Below, one piece after another: positions 7,891 to 11,332 of a DNA stretch of 11,332 nt. The DNA comes from Nitrospira sp. GTDB lineage: Bacteria > Nitrospirota > Nitrospiria > Nitrospirales > Nitrospiraceae. Made by a program: the position numbers and the translations under genes. The number at the start of each line of letters is the position of its first letter. The stretch's first letter is position 1. The stretch lies in the NCBI GenBank assembly GCA_015904045.1, contig JABMDG010000087.1, positions 5,259-16,590 of the forward strand. Direction: 5' to 3'. Under the pieces are notes generated by a model, which had not been told where the DNA came from, did not search any database, and saw only the letters and a list, made by a program, of their open reading frames with translations.

Positions 7891-9117
7891 CTATCTCTGA
7901 TCGAGTCCGAATGCCGAATGCAACGACCGCATGGCCAGCTCAAGGTATTTTTCATCGATCACGCAGGAGATCTTGATCTCTGACGTGCTAATCATCATGA
8001 TATTGACCCCCTCGCGTGCGAGCACCTCGAACATTTTTGCCGCCACCCCCGAGTGAGACCGCATCCCCACCCCGATGAGCGAGACCTTCGCAATCGCTTC
8101 GGTCACCGACACTGACTTGGCGTCGATATCCTTGGCCACGGCTTGAATGATCGGCACAGCCTTCTTGAGATCGGCCCGTGGCACCGTGAACGAAAGATCC
8201 GTCATGGCCGCCTGGCTGATATTCTGGATGATCATATCGACGTTGATATGGGCCTCCGCCACGGTGCCGAAAATTCGCGCGGCGATCCCGGGTTTGTCCG
8301 GAACGCCGACGATCGTGATTTTCGCCTGATTGCGGTCTCCTGTGACCCCGGCCACTGCCGCCGCTTCCATGTCCGTATCTTCCTTCGTCACGAGGGTTCC
8401 CTTTCCTTCTTTGAAGCTCGAATTCACCTCCACCGGCACATTGAACTTGGCCGCAAACTCGACCGATCTGGTCTGCAGCACTTTGGCACCGAGGCTGGCC
8501 ATTTCGAGCATCTCTTCGTACGAGATTTTATCGATCCGTCTCGCTGCCGGTACGATATTGGGGTCCGCCGTGTAGACACCATCGACGTCAGTGAAGATAA
8601 TGCAGCGGTCGGCTTTCAACGCCGCGGCCAGTGCGACCGCGGACAGATCCGACCCTCCGCGGCCCAGCGTCGTTACATCGGACTGTTCGTTGATCCCTTG
8701 GAAACCAGCCACAACAGGGATCACACCCTCCTCCAGCGCCTCGCGAATCCGATCCGCTGTCACCCGCGCAATACGGGCATTGGTATGCGCGCTATCGGTA
8801 ATGATGCCGACTTGCCGGCCCGTATAGGACCGCGCATTGATCCCCCGCCCGCGCAATTCCATCGCCAGCAGAGCGATCGTGACCCGCTCTCCGGTCGAGA
8901 GCAGCATGTCCAACTCGCGCTCATCCGGAACCGGTGTCGCCTCATGCGCCAGCTTGAGTAAGCGATCCGTTTCGCCGCTCATGGCGGACAGCACCACCAC
9001 GATCCGATGCCCCTCGCGCTGAGCCCGGACTACCCGATCGGCGACCCGGTGAATCCGCTCGATCGATCCAACCGACGTGCCTCCATATTTTTGGACGATC
9101 AAGGCCACCGGCTTCAC
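7891..9117 (-). CDS. lysC: Aspartate kinase, copy 2 (complete)
   Basis: Complete 408-residue monofunctional aspartokinase, the usual length for the ~405-411-residue bacterial class. GTG 9117 overlaps the apgM stop (GTGA), exactly as in copy 1. Motifs: KYGGTSVG (10-17), [38 protein letters not shown], then two ACT domains beginning around [14 protein letters not shown] and [15 protein letters not shown], which bind the feedback effectors. It ends ...[10 protein letters not shown] at TAG 7891. Because of the 383-bp deletion in the upstream apgM copy, the frame is open from 9942, so an N-terminal fusion with part of ApgM is possible if translation initiates there. GTG 9117 remains the natural start because it matches copy 1 and the family N-terminus. 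cimA follows after 79 bp on the same strand. Confidence 0.95.
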   Translation of the reverse strand: MKPVALIVQKYGGTSVGSIERIHRVADRVVRAQREGHRIVVVLSAMSGETDRLLKLAHEATPVPDERELDMLLSTGERVTIALLAMELRGRGINARSYTGRQVGIITDSAHTNARIARVTADRIREALEEGVIPVVAGFQGINEQSDVTTLGRGGSDLSAVALAAALKADRCIIFTDVDGVYTADPNIVPAARRIDKISYEEMLEMASLGAKVLQTRSVEFAAKFNVPVEVNSSFKEGKGTLVTKEDTDMEAAAVAGVTGDRNQAKITIVGVPDKPGIAARIFGTVAEAHINVDMIIQNISQAAMTDLSFTVPRADLKKAVPIIQAVAKDIDAKSVSVTEAIAKVSLIGVGMRSHSGVAAKMFEVLAREGVNIMMISTSEIKISCVIDEKYLELAMRSLHSAFGLDQR

Positions 9118-9942
9118 CCGTTTGCAAAGAGCTTGTTGATGAACTTGGTGGCATCGCGGGCAGGCGTCTCTGCAGCCTGGGCGTCGGACTCGGTAAACCG
9201 CCGGCCGGCCGGTGCTGATCCTTTGCCGCCTCCTTCTCCAAAAACATAGAAGGCAGGACCTTGCGACGCATCGCCATGATCGCATATGACCAGATAACGG
9301 TAGGGCCCCTGTTTGGCCAATCCGTCGATCACGGGCCCGACGAGATCTCGATCGAACGCTTCGATGCCGCGAACCTTCGCGTTGGGATCGGAGCTGTGAA
9401 CGACTTCGTCCGCCAGCCCGGCATGCACATAGACAAAATCTTTCTTGGCGCACTACCATGAGATGGCGATGGCCCGCTCCAGGATAAAATTGGATGGTCT
9501 CGGACCCAAGCTGCTCATTGATCGCCTCGATCAATTCGCGAGCCTCTTCCGTGTCGATCAAACCGGCCGTCGCATCGTCCAAAATCACATGGGGGCCCAA
9601 TTTCTTGATCTCGCCGCCGGTCTTCCCGCCTTCCGGCCTCACAGTCACCATCGTGCACCGGTACGCAACATCATGTTCCGTTACGGAGACTCCCAAGCTG
9701 GCCGCTTCAAGCGGACCTGGCCCTTGATAATATTTCTTTGGGTCATAACCAAGAATCGCCGTACTGCTCAATCCACTTCTGTAGAGCAGGCCGTCAGCGG
9801 GGATCACAAGCCGTCCAAGCTCTCCACTCTGGGCCAGCCGGTCGAGATGGGGGGTTGAGGAAGCCTGAAGTGGCGTGCGGCCGCCCAGTTCTTGACGAGG
9901 CTGATCAGCCATTCCACCGGCATGCACAATCACATATTTCAT
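9114..9942 (-). pseudogene. apgM: ApgM-like gene, copy 2, broken by 383-bp internal deletion
   Basis: Compared with copy 1 (870-2078), this copy keeps residues 1 to about 162 ([15 protein letters not shown] through GHRHLMV) and the last ~100 residues (from [11 protein letters not shown] to LFANG), but the segment between is missing: copy 1 positions 1206-1590 are replaced by two bases at 9453-9454. The net loss is 383 bp, which shifts the frame, so the N-terminal part reads into an alternative frame that continues without a stop into lysC. The VWLWGEGR and RGIGICAGL segments and most of the central domain are gone, so activity is not expected. Like copy 1, it has Gly9 in place of the expected Asp and lacks the His after DHG. 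One extra codon near SQGPAF distinguishes it from copy 1. The deletion may be real or an assembly error. Confidence 0.85.
9451..9456. other. Deletion breakpoint inside apgM copy 2
   Basis: Base 9452 aligns with 1205 of copy 1 and base 9455 with 1591. The bases CT between them are probably the copy-2 version of the right flank, so the join may be at a 2-4 bp microhomology (CA or CACT). No insertion sequence or inverted repeat is present. Confidence 0.8.
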
Positions 9943-9958
9943 CAGATATGCACCATGC

Positions 9959-11017
9959 TCATATCCGCAAGAGACGTGCGACATCCTCACGTGTCGCCTT
10001 CACGGTCAACGGTTGCTTCGACACGCTGATCGCAGTATCGGCATCTTTCAAGCCGTGCCCGGTCAAGGTGCATACCACCGTATCGCCTTCTCGCAACTTC
10101 CCGGCCCGATGTAATTTGGCCACCCCTGCGACTGATGCAGCGGAAGCCGGCTCGCAAAAGACCCCCTCTGTGGCCGCTACTGCCGTATAGGCCTGGAGGA
10201 TTTCTTCATCGGTCACCATATCAATCGCGCCGGAGGATTCCTCGACTGCCCTCAGCGCCGCCGACCAGCTGGCCGGGTTTCCGATGCGAATCGCCGTCGC
10301 AACCGTCTGTGGCTCCTCCACGATCTTTCCCAGCACAATCGGAGCCGCTCCGGCAGCCTGAAATCCCATCATGCGCGGACGTTTCGTCGTTTGACTCGCC
10401 GCGCGATATTCTTGATACCCTCTCCAATAGGCCGTAATGTTCCCCGCATTGCCGACCGGCAGCACATGGAACGTCGGCGCGTCGCCGAGTTGATCGCACA
10501 CCTCGAACGCGGCCGTTTTCTGGCCTTCGATCCGGAATGGATTCAGGGAATTCACCAGCTCGATATGATGGGCGGCCGAAAGATCCTTGACGAGCGTAAG
10601 CGCCTGATCAAAGTTTCCTTCGATTTGAATTACCGTGGCTTGATGCATCATTGCTTGGGAAAGTTTTCCCATCGCAATTTTTCCGGCGGGAATCAGCACA
10701 TAGACGGCCAACCCCGCGCGGGCGCCGTAGGCGGCGGCAGCAGCGGATGTGTTGCCGGTCGAGGCGCACATCACAGCCCGCGCGCCTTGTTCGACCGCCT
10801 TCGAGATTGCCATCGTCATGCCGCGGTCTTTAAACGAGCCGGTTGGATTCATGCCCTCGAATTTGAGATGCAGGTCGACTCCGGGCGCAATCGCCTTAGC
10901 CAGTCGCGCCGCACGAATGAGCGGCGTATTGCCTTCCGCCAAGCTGATGACCGGCGTCTTCTCCGAGACGGGAAGAAACTTGCGATATTCCTCGATAATG
11001 CCGCGCCAGCGATTCAT
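9959..11017 (-). CDS. thrC: Threonine synthase, copy 2
   Basis: Full-length 352-residue threonine synthase making threonine from O-phosphohomoserine. It carries the same diagnostic motifs at the same positions as copy 1: EGNTPLI, GSFKDRG with PLP-lysine 63, [15 protein letters not shown] and [10 protein letters not shown] placed the start at ATG 11017 ([11 protein letters not shown]), matching copy 1. An upstream in-frame ATG at 11125 would read through the hom stop region in another frame and give an unrelated extension. The ribosome binding site is weaker here (GGACGAG region) than in copy 1. It lies 16 bp downstream of hom copy 2 and 16 bp upstream of the broken apgM copy. Catalytic segments are unchanged; the roughly 33 differences from copy 1 lie mainly in the region 200-265 and on likely surface positions, so it looks functional. 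Confidence 0.95.
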   Translation of the reverse strand: MNRWRGIIEEYRKFLPVSEKTPVISLAEGNTPLIRAARLAKAIAPGVDLHLKFEGMNPTGSFKDRGMTMAISKAVEQGARAVMCASTGNTSAAAAAYGARAGLAVYVLIPAGKIAMGKLSQAMMHQATVIQIEGNFDQALTLVKDLSAAHHIELVNSLNPFRIEGQKTAAFEVCDQLGDAPTFHVLPVGNAGNITAYWRGYQEYRAASQTTKRPRMMGFQAAGAAPIVLGKIVEEPQTVATAIRIGNPASWSAALRAVEESSGAIDMVTDEEILQAYTAVAATEGVFCEPASAASVAGVAKLHRAGKLREGDTVVCTLTGHGLKDADTAISVSKQPLTVKATREDVARLLRI

Positions 11018-11033
11018 CCGATCACTCGTCCAT

Positions 11034-11332
11034 TCACTCGTCTCGGCCTTCCACCCGAATGAGCGTCGCGGGTTCAGACACGAAGGCTTTGCGGTTGATG
11101 TCACGAAGCGCCGTTTGCACATCACGCTCCTTGGCCATGTGCGTCTTGATCACCACCGGCACCGTTTGCCCTTCCCGACGTCCCTGCTGCAACATCGACG
11201 AAATACTGATGCCGCAACGGCCCAGTTCACCGGCAATCTGCGCCAAGACGCCGGGGCGATCGACGACCATGAATCGCAGATAGTAGAGCGAACTGATTTC
11301 TTCTATCGGTTTCATACGCAACGGCCGGCGCT
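11034..11332 (-). CDS. hom: Homoserine dehydrogenase, copy 2 (C-terminal part only)
   Basis: The last 99 codons of hom, entering from the right edge and ending at TGA 11034. They encode the C-terminal ACT domain: [31 protein letters not shown] and [16 protein letters not shown], ending RVEGRDE. Seven of about 94 residues differ from copy 1 and there are no indels. The catalytic Rossmann and substrate domains lie outside the window, so whether this copy is intact cannot be judged. It precedes thrC by 16 bp, as in copy 1. Confidence 0.95.
   Translation of the reverse strand, partial: RRPLRMKPIEEISSLYYLRFMVVDRPGVLAQIAGELGRCGISISSMLQQGRREGQTVPVVIKTHMAKERDVQTALRDINRKAFVSEPATLIRVEGRDE

Larger units (their letters stand above)
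8245..11332. repeat. Diverged direct repeat, right copy (lysC-apgM-thrC-hom 3' end)
   Basis: Right partner of 1-3467. In one 104-base stretch of lysC that I compared (about 505-608 versus 8749-8852) there were about 12 differences, nearly all at third codon positions, so nucleotide identity there is near 88%. That level is typical of orthologues from related species and far from a fresh duplication. Confidence 0.92.

Noticed and set aside
8143..8961. 272-codon open frame on the plus strand opposite lysC copy 2
   Set aside because: Antisense shadow of lysC with no motif; in copy 1 the same opposite-strand reading is broken into different, shorter frames, so it is not conserved.
1..11332. Mobile element or phage explanation for the duplication
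   Set aside because: I found no transposase, integrase, terminal inverted repeat, tRNA attachment site or target-site duplication near either the 6192 junction or the 9453 breakpoint.

Overview
The window looks like a piece of a GC-rich bacterial chromosome, most probably Nitrospira-like (phylum Nitrospirota). That guess rests on the gene order aminotransferase, hom, thrC, apgM-like, lysC, cimA and on the protein sequences as I remember them, not on a database search. There are no rRNAs, tRNAs, CRISPR arrays, transposases, phage genes or toxin-antitoxin genes. Nearly everything is amino-acid biosynthesis on the minus strand.

Layout, left to right: a partial lysC (1-873), an intact apgM-like gene (870-2078), thrC (2095-3153), hom (3169-4482) and an alaC-type aminotransferase (4479-5675), all minus strand and tightly packed with 4-bp overlaps or gaps of 15-16 bp. 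Then comes a 310-bp divergent intergenic region with a good minus-strand promoter embedded in a 9-bp inverted repeat, followed by the first 69 codons of pdxJ on the plus strand. At about 6192 pdxJ stops abruptly and runs tail-to-tail into cimA (minus strand), which has lost only its last residues. To the right lies a second, diverged set of the same genes: complete lysC (7891-9117), an apgM-like gene broken by a net 383-bp deletion (9114-9942), complete thrC (9959-11017) and the 3' end of hom (11034-11332).

The window is therefore a diverged direct duplication: positions 1-3467 align collinearly with 8245-11332. The proteins are about 90% identical by eye, and in one stretch I compared the differences are mostly at third codon positions. 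The arrangement [lysC apgM thrC hom alaC pdxJ-cut | cimA-cut lysC apgM thrC hom] is the geometry of a tandem duplication of a cimA-to-pdxJ segment. Because the copies are so diverged while the cut genes at the junction are still open, the likeliest explanations are a chimeric join of two related strains in a metagenome assembly, or recent uptake of a relative's locus. An old in-place duplication fits less well.

Metabolically, LysC makes aspartyl phosphate, Hom makes homoserine and ThrC makes threonine from phosphohomoserine. No thrB is present; the apgM-like gene sits where homoserine kinase would be needed and is the natural candidate for that step. CimA opens a threonine-independent route to isoleucine, and the AlaC-like enzyme is a PLP aminotransferase. 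The most biologically interesting point is that both copies of the apgM-like protein appear to have lost canonical metal-ligand residues of the phosphoglycerate mutase fold while the rest of the protein stays conserved.
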